Translations under genes and position numbers: made by a program
Notes under the pieces: model-generated
The model's input: the letters and a program-made list of their open reading frames with translations, nothing else
What the model was told of the DNA's origin: nothing
Database searches by the model: none
In this document: piece after piece, positions 25,557 to 34,648 of the stretch
Layout: each line of letters starts with the position of its first letter
Position numbering within the stretch: the first letter of the stretch is position 1
Assembly (NCBI RefSeq): GCF_900103215.1
Contig: NZ_FNGV01000001.1
Location: forward strand, 1,116,001-1,180,000
Direction: 5' to 3'
DNA from: Kriegella aquimaris
GTDB lineage: Bacteria; Bacteroidota; Bacteroidia; Flavobacteriales; Flavobacteriaceae
Length of the DNA stretch: 64,000 bases

Positions 25557-28500
25557 ATGGAAAGATTGATTAAAAATGGATTGTTTCTTAGTATACTATT
25601 TCTCTCTTGCGCTATTTTCGCCCAAGAGATAAAAGTTTCAGGAATAGTTACAGATGATGTGTCGGGCACCCCTATTCCTGGGGCAAGTGTCGTAGAGAAG
25701 GGCACGACAAATGGAGCGGCTACCGACTTTGATGGAAATTACACATTAAATGTCTCCGCAGATGCAGTTCTTGTTTTTAGTTCATTGGGCTATACAACAA
25801 AAGAAATATCTGTAAATGGAAAAACCAAGATTGATGTAATACTTATCGAAGATGCAGCCCAGTTAGATGAGGTCGTTGTCGTAGGTTACGGTACACAAAA
25901 AAAAGAAAATCTAACAGGTGCCGTAGGAGTAGTTACAGCCGAAGACATGGGAAGTCAGCCCATTACAAGCGCAGGTAGCGCAATGCACGGTCGTGTTGCG
26001 GGTATACAAATGATACAGGGTTCTTCACAACCTGGTCGCAATTCACCAGTATTTCAGATTCGTGGTGTAGGTACGATTCGATCGGGTATTGATGGACAAA
26101 ACAGTGCATCGGCTCCTTTGATACTTATAGATGGAGTACAAGGGACCATGGATGACATTCATCCAAGCGATATAGAGAGTTTCTCTGTTTTAAAAGATGC
26201 GGCTTCTGCCGCTATTTATGGGGTTAAAGCAGCTAACGGGGTAGTATTGATTACTACAAAAAGAGGAAAAGATAGAGCTGCAAGGGTTACCATTAATTCA
26301 TATTATGGTGTTCAAAGTGCAACAACAACACCTACGGTAATGAACCCTTATCAGTTTGCTCTTGCCTTCAATGAGGCCTACACTAATGTTGGCCAACCCG
26401 CACTCTATTCCGACGAGCTTCTAGGGATTATTAAAGAAGGTACCGATCCCAGACTCTATAACGGTAATCTATTTGATGAAGGCTATAGAAAGGCGGCCCC
26501 ACTTATCAATCACTATTTTTCAGTCACTGGAGGCAATGACAAAGTCAAATATATGATATCTGCCGGATATCAAGATCATGAAGGCATACTTATTGAAACT
26601 GGTGCCACACGCTATAATTTCAGATCGAACATCGATATAACCCTTTCAGAAAAATTTCGTGCCGGGTTAAACATAGCAGGAAGTTCCAGTGACGCTTATG
26701 AGCCAAACTACTCTGGCTACGGAGCCACTCAAGTAGTACGGGATATGATTAGAAAGTATCCTTTTGCCCCCATCTTTCAGCCAGATGGAACGATAGCTAT
26801 GGGAAGTTCACTCTTAACACCTGAACAAGATGCAAATGCTATCAATCCCATTGCCCTTGCCAAATATGGAGGGCAAGATAACAGAAAGACGCTACGGGTA
26901 ATTCCTAACTTATATTTCGAGTATTTACCCATCAAAGAACTTGTAATAAAAGTTAATGGGTCGGCAAACGTCGAAAGCTCAAGAAATACTTTTCGTCAAA
27001 ATAAGTTGACTGTTTCAGATGGCACCACTATTACAACCAACAACGGATTGGGAACACTTTCAGAAAGGGCGATCAGTGAACAATTGACTATGCTAGAGAT
27101 TACCGCAAACTATAACAAGAGTTTTGGGGAGTCTAATCTTACCTTACTAGGAGGTTATGCATACCAAAAATATCGCTACGATTTTCTTCGAGGTGATAAT
27201 GAGGGGTACTCCTACGATTTTCTTAGTGAACTTGATGCGGGTGATGGCAACCCTTCTGTTTCAGGAAATGCTACGGAATATTCATTGCTTTCATATTTCG
27301 GAAGGGTAAACTATGGGTATGCCGATAAATACCTTTTTGAGGCCAATATTCGGTATGATGGTTCTTCTCAGTTCTTAGGCGACAATAGATTTGCGGTCTT
27401 TCCTTCGTTCTCCGTAGGATGGAACCTTGCCAAAGAGCATTTTATGGAAAATTTCTCAAATATCAATCTATTTAAATTTAGGGCAGGTTGGGGCCAATTG
27501 GGTAATAATCAAGTAGGAAATTACCCAGGCGTGCCCACTATCAATTTAAATCAGCCTTATGCATTTGGAGGGTCTTTAGCACCAGGATCTGCCATTACCG
27601 CATTGGCAAACCCTGATATTACCTGGGAAACTACAACGACAACAAATATCGGTTTAGATGCTCGGTTTTTTGACCATCGCCTAACTATTGAAGGTGACTA
27701 CTACATACGTAAAGGTACCGATGTATTACTTACGCCCCCGATTGTTAGCACCCTTGGTAACGTAACCGCACCCTTCCAGAATTTTGGGGCAATAGAGAAT
27801 AAAGGTTGGGAAACAAGTATCGGCTATTCCGATATGATCGGTGAGCATTTTAACTTTGGCGTCTCGTTCAATTGGACGCACAATGACAATAAAATCATTA
27901 AACTTGATGACGAGTTCATCAGCGCCAACAAAATTATAAATAGGGAAGGTGAACCCATCAATTCATTCTACGGTCACCGTATTGTTGGTATTTTCCAAAC
28001 TGACGAACAAGCTCAAGACTCCGATACGTATGGTATTCAACCCGGAGGCGCGACCGTTAGTGCCGGTGATTACATTTGGGAAGACACCAATGGTGATGGC
28101 ATAGTTGACTCGAAAGACAAAGTGATTATTGGAGACCCCAACATCAGAAACAACTACGGTTTCTCACTCGATATGTCATACAAAGGTTTCGATTTCAGAA
28201 CAGTCTTTCAGGGAGTTTTGGGTCGCGATGTAGAGAAAGGGGTATTCGGCTACGATGCTAGGGCCAATCAGAATATGGATACTTGGTTCTTAGATCGATG
28301 GACTCCTGAAAATACAGACACCGATGTTCCCAGAGTCGCAAGAGGATACAAATACAATACATCTTTGTTCGTTGGCCCTGCAATAAGTTCGGCTATTGTA
28401 GATGCTTCCTATTTGAGAATGAAACATATTGAAGTGGGATATTCATTGCCACAAGATGTAATCTCAAAATTTGGTATTCAAAAAATGCGATGGTTTATTT

Positions 28501-28634
28501 CAGGAGAAAATGTTTTTACCGTCACTAATTTCACAGATGGTTACGATCCAGAAGATTCGAGAACGTTCAATAACAATAACGATAGTTATCCTTTGGCAAA
28601 AACATTTTCATTGGGTGTAAACTTGATTTTTTAA
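25557..28634 (+). CDS. SusC/RagA-family TonB-dependent outer-membrane transporter (PUL 1)
   Basis: A 1,025-aa outer-membrane receptor that imports oligosaccharides with energy from TonB. A signal peptide of about 22 residues is followed by a CarboxypepD_reg-like domain (VSGIVTDDVSGTPIPGASV, about 28-100), the TonB box region with DEVVVVGYGTQKKENLTGAV (about 103-122), a plug domain (PVFQIRGVGTI, ILIDGVQG, KDAASAAIYGVKAANGVVLITTK, about 120-240) and a beta-barrel ending with a C-terminal aromatic (NLIF). No extra signalling domain is present, so control is through the HTCS. The susD partner starts 9 nt later. Confidence 0.95.
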   Translation: MERLIKNGLFLSILFLSCAIFAQEIKVSGIVTDDVSGTPIPGASVVEKGTTNGAATDFDGNYTLNVSADAVLVFSSLGYTTKEISVNGKTKIDVILIEDAAQLDEVVVVGYGTQKKENLTGAVGVVTAEDMGSQPITSAGSAMHGRVAGIQMIQGSSQPGRNSPVFQIRGVGTIRSGIDGQNSASAPLILIDGVQGTMDDIHPSDIESFSVLKDAASAAIYGVKAANGVVLITTKRGKDRAARVTINSYYGVQSATTTPTVMNPYQFALAFNEAYTNVGQPALYSDELLGIIKEGTDPRLYNGNLFDEGYRKAAPLINHYFSVTGGNDKVKYMISAGYQDHEGILIETGATRYNFRSNIDITLSEKFRAGLNIAGSSSDAYEPNYSGYGATQVVRDMIRKYPFAPIFQPDGTIAMGSSLLTPEQDANAINPIALAKYGGQDNRKTLRVIPNLYFEYLPIKELVIKVNGSANVESSRNTFRQNKLTVSDGTTITTNNGLGTLSERAISEQLTMLEITANYNKSFGESNLTLLGGYAYQKYRYDFLRGDNEGYSYDFLSELDAGDGNPSVSGNATEYSLLSYFGRVNYGYADKYLFEANIRYDGSSQFLGDNRFAVFPSFSVGWNLAKEHFMENFSNINLFKFRAGWGQLGNNQVGNYPGVPTINLNQPYAFGGSLAPGSAITALANPDITWETTTTTNIGLDARFFDHRLTIEGDYYIRKGTDVLLTPPIVSTLGNVTAPFQNFGAIENKGWETSIGYSDMIGEHFNFGVSFNWTHNDNKIIKLDDEFISANKIINREGEPINSFYGHRIVGIFQTDEQAQDSDTYGIQPGGATVSAGDYIWEDTNGDGIVDSKDKVIIGDPNIRNNYGFSLDMSYKGFDFRTVFQGVLGRDVEKGVFGYDARANQNMDTWFLDRWTPENTDTDVPRVARGYKYNTSLFVGPAISSAIVDASYLRMKHIEVGYSLPQDVISKFGIQKMRWFISGENVFTVTNFTDGYDPEDSRTFNNNNDSYPLAKTFSLGVNLIF

Positions 28635-28643
28635 ACATATAAA

Positions 28644-30089
28644 ATGAAAAAGATGAAACGAATATTTCTACCTATAATACTAGTCTTGACCTTTTTCGGG
28701 TGTAGTTCAGAACTTGATCTGCTGCCATTGAATACGGTAACAGAACCTACCTTTTGGAAAACATCGGATGATGCCATAACCGGGGTAAACGGGGTCTACA
28801 ACACTTTGGCCGATAATTATCAATACCGTGATTTCTTTATTCATTCCGACGCTATCACGAACAACGGCTATTCCCAATATACGTTCAACTCTTATCTCGA
28901 AATGAGTGACGGTAGCGGGTTTGATTCCAGCAGTTCAATACCAACACAAGTATGGAATAGATGTTACGAGGGCATTGTTAGGGCAAATAGAGTGATTACC
29001 AATATCCCTGATATCGAGATGGATACAAATCTAAAAAATCGAGTACTGGGCGAGAGCCGATTTTTACGAGCGTTATTCTATTCTACGCTAATAAATCTTT
29101 ATGGGGATGTGCCTTTAATACTTGAAATTCAATCGATTGAAGAATCGTTGGTTTCAAGAACGGCAAAGAGCGAGATACTTGCCCAAATACTTGAAGACTT
29201 AGATTTTGCGGAAGCAAATCTACCTTCCAGCTATAGTAGTCAAGACATCGGAAGGGCAACTAAAGCTGCAGCCATTGGACTCAAGAGCAGGGTATATCTC
29301 TATAATCAACAGTATGGCGAGGCCATCAGTGAAGCCAATAAATTCGGAACCCTAGGTTATGATTTAGTACCGGCAGAACAGTTTTCAGATATGTTCTTAC
29401 CTGTTTTAGAGAACGATAATAGCGAGTCTATTTTCGAGGTACAATTCTTAGGTCAAACAGGTGTCGCCAATGTGGGCAGCATGTTTAATCAAAATTCGGG
29501 CACGCTCAAAACATTCGGGTCAAGTGTCTTTTCGCCAGTTGAAGAATTCGTTGCTATTTTTGACGATGAAGACATTCGGCTTACGGCAACTGTTTTACGA
29601 CCTGGCGATGTGTTCGGTGAAGAAATCTATGACGGTGTCAACTCGCCAACTACTTATGCATATAAGAAGTTCGTAACCCCTGACCCAACTGTCACAACAG
29701 ATGGAGACGCCAATTTCGTAGTGCTTAGGTATGCAGAAATCTTACTAAATTTAGCCGAAGCACAGAATGAGCTGAACGGTCCTGATGGAGCATATGCACC
29801 CATAAATAGAATACGCAATAGGGCCGGACTCGACGATTTGTCAACCGGACTTACCAAAGAGCAAATGCGCGATGCAATAAAATTGGAACGCAGAAAAGAA
29901 CTTGCTTTTGAGGGCCATCACTATTTCGATTTGCTACGCTACGGCGGCGATGACCTGAAAGAGGCAATGGAAAGTGTGACCAGCGTAATTGGCCATACCA
30001 GGGTATTTCAAGAACGGTTTACCTTATGGCCCATACCACAGCCCCAAATCAACATAAACCCTAATCTTGCACAGAATCCAGGTTGGTAA
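28644..30089 (+). CDS. SusD/RagB-family glycan-binding lipoprotein (PUL 1)
   Basis: A 481-aa surface lipoprotein that lids the SusC barrel and binds glycan. The leader ends in LTFFGCSSE (lipid Cys about 20), followed by the classic SusD start LDLLPLNTVTEPTFWKTSDDA. TPR-like helices follow (RVLGESRFLRALFYSTLINLYGDVPLI, about 131-157), and the C-terminal SusD domain shows RYAEILLNLAEAQNEL, IRNRAGL, ERRKELAFEGHHYFDLLRYG and a final LWPIPQPQININPNLAQNPGW. Nine nucleotides separate it from susC. A strong terminator follows at 30129-30162. Confidence 0.95.
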   Translation: MKKMKRIFLPIILVLTFFGCSSELDLLPLNTVTEPTFWKTSDDAITGVNGVYNTLADNYQYRDFFIHSDAITNNGYSQYTFNSYLEMSDGSGFDSSSSIPTQVWNRCYEGIVRANRVITNIPDIEMDTNLKNRVLGESRFLRALFYSTLINLYGDVPLILEIQSIEESLVSRTAKSEILAQILEDLDFAEANLPSSYSSQDIGRATKAAAIGLKSRVYLYNQQYGEAISEANKFGTLGYDLVPAEQFSDMFLPVLENDNSESIFEVQFLGQTGVANVGSMFNQNSGTLKTFGSSVFSPVEEFVAIFDDEDIRLTATVLRPGDVFGEEIYDGVNSPTTYAYKKFVTPDPTVTTDGDANFVVLRYAEILLNLAEAQNELNGPDGAYAPINRIRNRAGLDDLSTGLTKEQMRDAIKLERRKELAFEGHHYFDLLRYGGDDLKEAMESVTSVIGHTRVFQERFTLWPIPQPQININPNLAQNPGW

Positions 30090-30128
30090 GAACCTAACTT
30101 AGGTATATTAAACTAAGTAATCATATAC

Positions 30129-30162
30129 ATACCCGCTCCTTAAATTCATAAGGAGCGGGTAT
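30129..30162 (+). terminator. Bidirectional terminator after susD (PUL 1)
   Basis: A perfect 14-bp stem (ATACCCGCTCCTTA with TAAGGAGCGGGTAT) around a 6-nt loop, followed by a T run at 30162-30167. It lies between susD and the convergent ABC permease gene and probably serves both. Confidence 0.88.
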
Positions 30163-30173
30163 TTTTTATTCCT

Positions 30174-31244
30174 CTACCCTCTCGAACGTATTTCACGTTT
30201 CATAAATATGAGATACGAAAACAAAAAGCACAGCAAGGTCAATGCCAATAAACCCGTAACCTGTGGCCATACTAATAAAATACTCTGCCCCAGAGGCAAA
30301 CTGCCAGGAATCGCGCCTTGTATTTGCTCCATGGTCAACGGCCCTAAACTACGTACGGAAGGAACTAAAATAGCGGAAGTAATTTCATCGAACAGCTCAT
30401 TTGGCATAATTTGAACCAAATAGAATTTCAGCTTTTTATATACGTATATAGCGTTTGGAGAGGCATATTGGGAGGGCTCGAAGCCCTTAAGGATAAGGTT
30501 TACAATTAAAGGATAAAAAATGGTAAAAAATAGCCATACCGCTATACCCGTCAATGCCGAGGTTGCCGATTGCTTAAAGCGGACCGAAAACAAAATTGAT
30601 AAGTTCAACCAAAAAGAAATATAGACAATACTTAATAACGTATATACAATAATTCGCAAAAATTCTTCTGCCGTAGGAGGTATGCCAAGGGCTATCAACC
30701 CTGCACCCATAACCAAAAAACTCAAGGAAAAGAGCATCACACTTATGACGATGATTCCCGCCAGAAATTTAGCATTAAGTATATAGTCCCTAGGAACAGG
30801 TTGCGCCATAACACGGCTTAACGTACCACCGTTTTGTTCTGAACTAATGGCATCAAAGCCTAAACCAATTCCGAAAAGAGGCCCCAAGAAACCTACAAAT
30901 ACAAAAAACGAAGGTAAAGTACCGTCAGATTTGGTGAACAAGTTTAAAAAAAAGAACGCACTTTCAGAATTATTCGCCCCAAGTGTCTTCAAGCTATCTG
31001 ATAAAGTTGAAAACAGGGTCCCCATACAAGCCAACAGAATAATCGCAAATAGAATAATGAAACGCCAATTTCGTATATGGTCAGCGATTTCCTTTTGCAC
31101 CATTACTTGAAATGGACTTAAATGAAAGTCATTTTTAGTATTACTTTTTCGTAAAACAGAAAAAGGCTGAACCATAGTGGACCATTCGGGGAATTTCATT
31201 CCGGTAAGTTTTGATATTCCTGTTTTATACATTTTTTTGATCAT
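30174..31244 (-). CDS. ABC transporter permease (ABC-2 type)
   Basis: A 356-aa membrane protein. A cytoplasmic N-terminus of about 60 residues (FQVMVQKEIADHIRNWRF) leads into six or so helices beginning near IILFAIILLACMG, with a large extracytoplasmic loop between helices 1 and 2 and the ABC-2 signature FDAISSEQNGGTLSRVMAQPVPRDYILNAKFLAG (about 130-163). It pairs with the ATPase encoded just upstream; the genes overlap by 20 nt, or by 8 nt if the second ATG (31232) is used. Substrate unknown. Confidence 0.85.
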   Translation of the reverse strand: MIKKMYKTGISKLTGMKFPEWSTMVQPFSVLRKSNTKNDFHLSPFQVMVQKEIADHIRNWRFIILFAIILLACMGTLFSTLSDSLKTLGANNSESAFFFLNLFTKSDGTLPSFFVFVGFLGPLFGIGLGFDAISSEQNGGTLSRVMAQPVPRDYILNAKFLAGIIVISVMLFSLSFLVMGAGLIALGIPPTAEEFLRIIVYTLLSIVYISFWLNLSILFSVRFKQSATSALTGIAVWLFFTIFYPLIVNLILKGFEPSQYASPNAIYVYKKLKFYLVQIMPNELFDEITSAILVPSVRSLGPLTMEQIQGAIPGSLPLGQSILLVWPQVTGLLALTLLCFLFSYLIFMKREIRSRG

Positions 31245-32214
31245 GTTTTTTTTCCTCTTGAAAATATTGATGATAGATGTCGTCTAAACCATATTCCTTC
31301 TTGCTTAAATGATTGAGACCATATCCCGATTTCACTATTAGCCTTGATAATTCGGCAGTAACATCTTTTTCAGAAACCGCCACAAAACGTTTATCGCTTA
31401 ACCCCACTTCGGCAACACCATCCAACTGGTTCATTTTTTTCACGACCTCATTTATAGGAATAACCACTTCTTCCAAATCTTTAGGCATTGAAGTAATTGC
31501 TCCTTCAATGGTAAAAGTATTTTTAGAAAACAATTGTTCTGCCAGAGAACTGATTTTTCCTTCGGCCAAGAGCTTGCCTTTTACGAAAAGGCCCACTCGG
31601 TCACAGACCTGTTGGATTTGATGTAAATGATGAGACGAGAATAGCACTGTAATTCCCTTTTTTCTACTCAATCGGACAATTAGTTGTAGAAAATTTTTAA
31701 CGCCTTCTGGGTCGAGCCCCAAAGTAGGCTCATCAAGTATAATGACATCTGGGTTTTTTATCAGTACATCTGCCAAACCCAGTCGCTGACGCATTCCGCG
31801 GGAATAACTTATGACCTTCTTATCTTTCACATCCGATAAGCCAACTTCCGAAAGAATTTCCAAGGCGGCTTTTTTAGCGCTTTCAATAGGAATATTGTTC
31901 AAACGAGCTATATAAATAAGATTTTGCAAACCGGAATAGTCGTTGTAAAACCCGACATCCTCGGGTAAATACCCGACCCTTCTTTTTACTTCCAATGGGT
32001 ACCTTGTGGTATCTATGCCGCATACTTTCACACTTCCTGAATCTACATCGGTAAGACCGAGCAGCATCAAAATAGTCGTAGACTTACCTGCACCATTGGG
32101 GCCCAATAAACCAAAAATTTCACCTTTTTCGATGGACAGTGACAGATTATCTACGGCCACATGATCGCCATACTTTTTGGTAAGCCCAACAATCTCTATA
32201 CTTTTTTCCACCAT
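31225..32214 (-). CDS. ABC transporter ATP-binding protein
   Basis: About 329 aa from ATG 32214, chosen because it overlaps the stop of the NEW3 gene as TAATG; a longer frame from 32295 would run deep into that gene. Walker A GPNGAGKST, signature YSRGMRQRLGLAD, Walker B VIILDEPTLGLDP and switch His in SSHHLHQ are all present in the first 210 residues. The remaining 110 residues form an extra C-terminal domain common in ABC-2/drug-type exporters. It energises the permease encoded downstream. Confidence 0.9.
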   Translation of the reverse strand: MVEKSIEIVGLTKKYGDHVAVDNLSLSIEKGEIFGLLGPNGAGKSTTILMLLGLTDVDSGSVKVCGIDTTRYPLEVKRRVGYLPEDVGFYNDYSGLQNLIYIARLNNIPIESAKKAALEILSEVGLSDVKDKKVISYSRGMRQRLGLADVLIKNPDVIILDEPTLGLDPEGVKNFLQLIVRLSRKKGITVLFSSHHLHQIQQVCDRVGLFVKGKLLAEGKISSLAEQLFSKNTFTIEGAITSMPKDLEEVVIPINEVVKKMNQLDGVAEVGLSDKRFVAVSEKDVTAELSRLIVKSGYGLNHLSKKEYGLDDIYHQYFQEEKKHDQKNV

Positions 32215-33362
32215 TATTTTCTGCCGTATTTTTGAAATAGGTAATAGATTGCTCCCAATGTGCCTAAAATCACAACGATGCCCAACCACCCCCATAATAA
32301 AGGGGTCTTTACCAAAACTCTTATAGAAGCCGTGGAAGATATCTCAGGAGTTCGTGCGGTAATTTTTGATATATAATCACCGGGTATCGCCTTGTCGGCT
32401 GCCTTAATTGTGGCCTGCACCTGCGTACTCGCACCGGCCTTTATTAAAGGTATAGTGTCAGGTTCTATTGAAATCTCCCAATCCTTGGGCTTTGAGCTAT
32501 TAAAAGTAACATTGCTCAATTCACCCGAACCCGTATTCATAACCATCAAATCCAACTTTTTTTCCCTACCGGATGTTATACTTGAACTTAATAGTCCGGT
32601 CGGAGTAGTTAATTCTAAATCATAAGATGCTGTTATTACTACTTCGAGTTCCAATTCGGCCGAACTATACTTGTTCGTTGCCCTTACAGGTATTTTATAA
32701 GCACCCGCTGCTACCTGAGATGGAGGTTTTACCTCGATCGTAATATTTGTTGTTTTGCCAGGTTCTATCTCGACAGCGGTAGCCTGTCTACCATTGGGTT
32801 TGAATGCGACATTCCAACCACGGGGCGCCTTGGCCAGCAATGAGTATACTTGTTTTTCCCCCGTATGATTCTTTAGCTTTGTAGAGAAATTGAAATTTGA
32901 TTTTGAATGGCCTTCCATATTGATTTGATCGGAGGTAAACTCCGTTTTAAAAGTGCCTTGTTCAGAGACATCGATAACAAGGGGAAGTACATCGTAATTT
33001 CTACCAATAACTTTTAACCTGTATTTTCCTTTATCAACATTCAGGGGTACATTAATGGTTAAGGAAAGTGTTTTCTTCTCTCCAGGAAGAACAGCTATCC
33101 GATGAATGCTGTAGCCCCCAGCTTTTAAAGTATAATTCCAGTCTTCGGGCATCCCCGATAAAGTGATGTCGACATTCTTCAACTGGGCGCCATAGTTTTT
33201 CACATCTATGGCATAATCTATCGATTCACCGGGAGGGGCTGAAATATCGGTATATGGTGTGTATAACGTTATACCATTGCCTGCCTTGGCAACAGTTCCA
33301 AATAATAGTAAAAAGGTCAATAAAGACAGGAAATTTCTTAAATCATGTTTACCAGTTATCAT
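32214..33362 (-). CDS. NEW3-domain extracytoplasmic protein with C-terminal membrane anchor
   Basis: A 382-aa exported protein: signal peptide (to about 27), three or four Ig-like beta-sandwich repeats with NEW3-type motifs (VKNYGAQLKNVDITLSGMPEDWNY, VKPPSQVAAGAYKIPVRA, VMNTGSGELSNVTFNSSKPKDWEISIEP, AIPGDYISKITA) and a single C-terminal helix (LLWGWLGIVVILGTLGAIYYLF, about 355-376) with a short basic tail inside. It therefore faces the periplasm, anchored in the inner membrane. It is translationally coupled to the ABC ATPase (TAATG), so it is likely a substrate-binding or assembly partner of this transporter. Confidence 0.8.
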   Translation of the reverse strand: MITGKHDLRNFLSLLTFLLLFGTVAKAGNGITLYTPYTDISAPPGESIDYAIDVKNYGAQLKNVDITLSGMPEDWNYTLKAGGYSIHRIAVLPGEKKTLSLTINVPLNVDKGKYRLKVIGRNYDVLPLVIDVSEQGTFKTEFTSDQINMEGHSKSNFNFSTKLKNHTGEKQVYSLLAKAPRGWNVAFKPNGRQATAVEIEPGKTTNITIEVKPPSQVAAGAYKIPVRATNKYSSAELELEVVITASYDLELTTPTGLLSSSITSGREKKLDLMVMNTGSGELSNVTFNSSKPKDWEISIEPDTIPLIKAGASTQVQATIKAADKAIPGDYISKITARTPEISSTASIRVLVKTPLLWGWLGIVVILGTLGAIYYLFQKYGRK

Positions 33363-33412
33363 AGAAAATCTTTTAGAGAATAAAAAAAGTAAGTTGGTTT
33401 ATAAGGTTAATC

Positions 33413-33547
33413 TCAATATTTTTTAGGATAAAATATATTATCAAATCGCACGCTTGATAAAGCGTAATCGGGAGGTTTTTTTTGAATTTCAGCTGTATAA
33501 CCAATTAATAGAAACGCTGCGAATAATTGTTTGATGTACTTTTTCAT
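33413..33547 (-). CDS. 44-aa exported or membrane peptide in the ABC operon
   Basis: A short frame whose ATG overlaps the stop of the alpha-crystallin-like gene as ATGA (4 nt). The peptide has a basic start and a hydrophobic stretch (MKKYIKQLFAAFLLIGYTA) like a signal peptide or anchor, then a polar tail rich in Lys, Pro and Tyr. It ends 50 nt before the NEW3 start. I know no family for it, but the overlap and the leader make it more credible than a chance frame. Confidence 0.5.
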   Translation of the reverse strand: MKKYIKQLFAAFLLIGYTAEIQKKPPDYALSSVRFDNIFYPKKY

Positions 33548-33963
33548 GATGCAATCAATCGATTTGATCTAAACGCAGGTTGAACGGATTTTTCCGGGTT
33601 GTTGACATTGTTCTTGTCAACAAGATGAACTTGCAAAATGCCGTTCTTGAACCGAACCGAATTTATTTTTTGATGTCGTTTGTCAGGAAGTCGAATTTCT
33701 AAATCGGTATCCCTTTCAGCCGTTTCCGCTGCAAATGAATTCCCGTAAAAACTATGGGCACTTTTAGGGTGCTTGATCTTAAGGTGTAACATGCCGTCTT
33801 GCACTCGAACACGGTGGTTGTCAGCCTTTAAAAAATTGGCAGAAAGACGAATATGAACTCCTGAATCGTCCACGTTCATCTGAAATTTCTTAAATCGCAA
33901 TAGAGGAAAGCTATTTACGCTATGCCTATTATTCTTTCTTTTAATATTGATCAATGCTTCCAT
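33544..33963 (-). CDS. Alpha-crystallin/Hsp20-like domain protein
   Basis: About 139 aa from ATG 33963; the longer frame from 34041 has a poor start. The central region (KFQMNVDDSGVHIRLSANFLKADNHRVRVQDGMLHLKIKHP ... DLEIRLPDKRHQKINSVRFKNGILQVHL, about 25-115) has the strand pattern and the final G-x-L of the alpha-crystallin domain of small heat-shock proteins; the usual C-terminal I-x-I motif is not seen. It is the first gene of the ABC operon, and its stop overlaps the next start. It may be a chaperone for the exporter, or a divergent stress protein. Confidence 0.6.
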   Translation of the reverse strand: MEALINIKRKNNRHSVNSFPLLRFKKFQMNVDDSGVHIRLSANFLKADNHRVRVQDGMLHLKIKHPKSAHSFYGNSFAAETAERDTDLEIRLPDKRHQKINSVRFKNGILQVHLVDKNNVNNPEKSVQPAFRSNRLIAS

Positions 33964-34110
33964 GGCTGTTTTTTTTAAATTATACTTTATGAATGGCAAG
34001 TATTCGTCTAAAGAAAAAGAGCGAAGAATGATTCGCGACACTAAAAAATATCTAGTACCAAAAAAGGTTATCTAGAAAAGAGGGGTTACTGGATAAACAA
34101 CTTTTTAAAT

Positions 34111-34311
34111 TCATCTGTAGAACTTGAACTCAAAAAATTTAATCCCGAAAAGTAACACAGTAAAAAATAATAAGAATAATATCGGAACGGATAGTAATTC
34201 CGAAATGGGCCCGCCTTTTATGCTATTTGGTAAGATTTTACCAGCTTTTTTCTCAATCGACCAAACAGAAAACGCGGGCAACAATCCGTTTTCTAATTCA
34301 ATAAATTGCAT
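34111..34311 (-). CDS. Possible 66-aa single-helix membrane protein
   Basis: From ATG 34311 a 66-aa frame with a charged first half (MQFIELENGLLPAFSVWSIEKKAG) and one strong hydrophobic helix (SVPILFLLFFTVLLFGIKFF, about 41-60). The frame continues upstream to 34410 but that part looks non-coding. It lies about 150 bp before the alpha-crystallin-like gene on the same strand. Not recognised; could be real or chance. Confidence 0.35.
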   Translation of the reverse strand: MQFIELENGLLPAFSVWSIEKKAGKILPNSIKGGPISELLSVPILFLLFFTVLLFGIKFFEFKFYR

Positions 34312-34558
34312 AGTATGTTTGTAAAATTTGAGATAAAAATAAAAATTCAGGAAAATACTAAAAGTTAAAAAATGCAAAAATATTTGTTTCGGCTTTCTTT
34401 TTATCGCCAAAACTCCCTCTTAGATTGAATTTAGTACTACATCAATCAAAACTCTTAAGACACTGCGCCCAGTTACGCTCCCAGAGTTTGGTCTTGTGGT
34501 TGAAAAGAAGTATCCAACTCCTAAAAACTGAAAATGGTAAAATTATACTGTGGAAAAG

Positions 34559-34602
34559 AAAAACCTTAGGGGCAATTTTCAAATATGAAGCTCCAAGGTT
34601 TT
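34559..34602 (-). terminator. Likely terminator of the peptidase gene
   Basis: On the minus strand AAAACCTTGGAG pairs imperfectly with the CCCCTAAGGTTTTT segment and is followed by a T-rich tail (TTTTTCTTTT). It lies about 50 nt after the aminopeptidase stop. The rest of 34312-34648 holds nothing recognisable. Confidence 0.55.
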
Positions 34603-34648
34603 CAGCAGAAATGAGTCCATTACGGCTCTATTTACTACCTGTGTTTCT

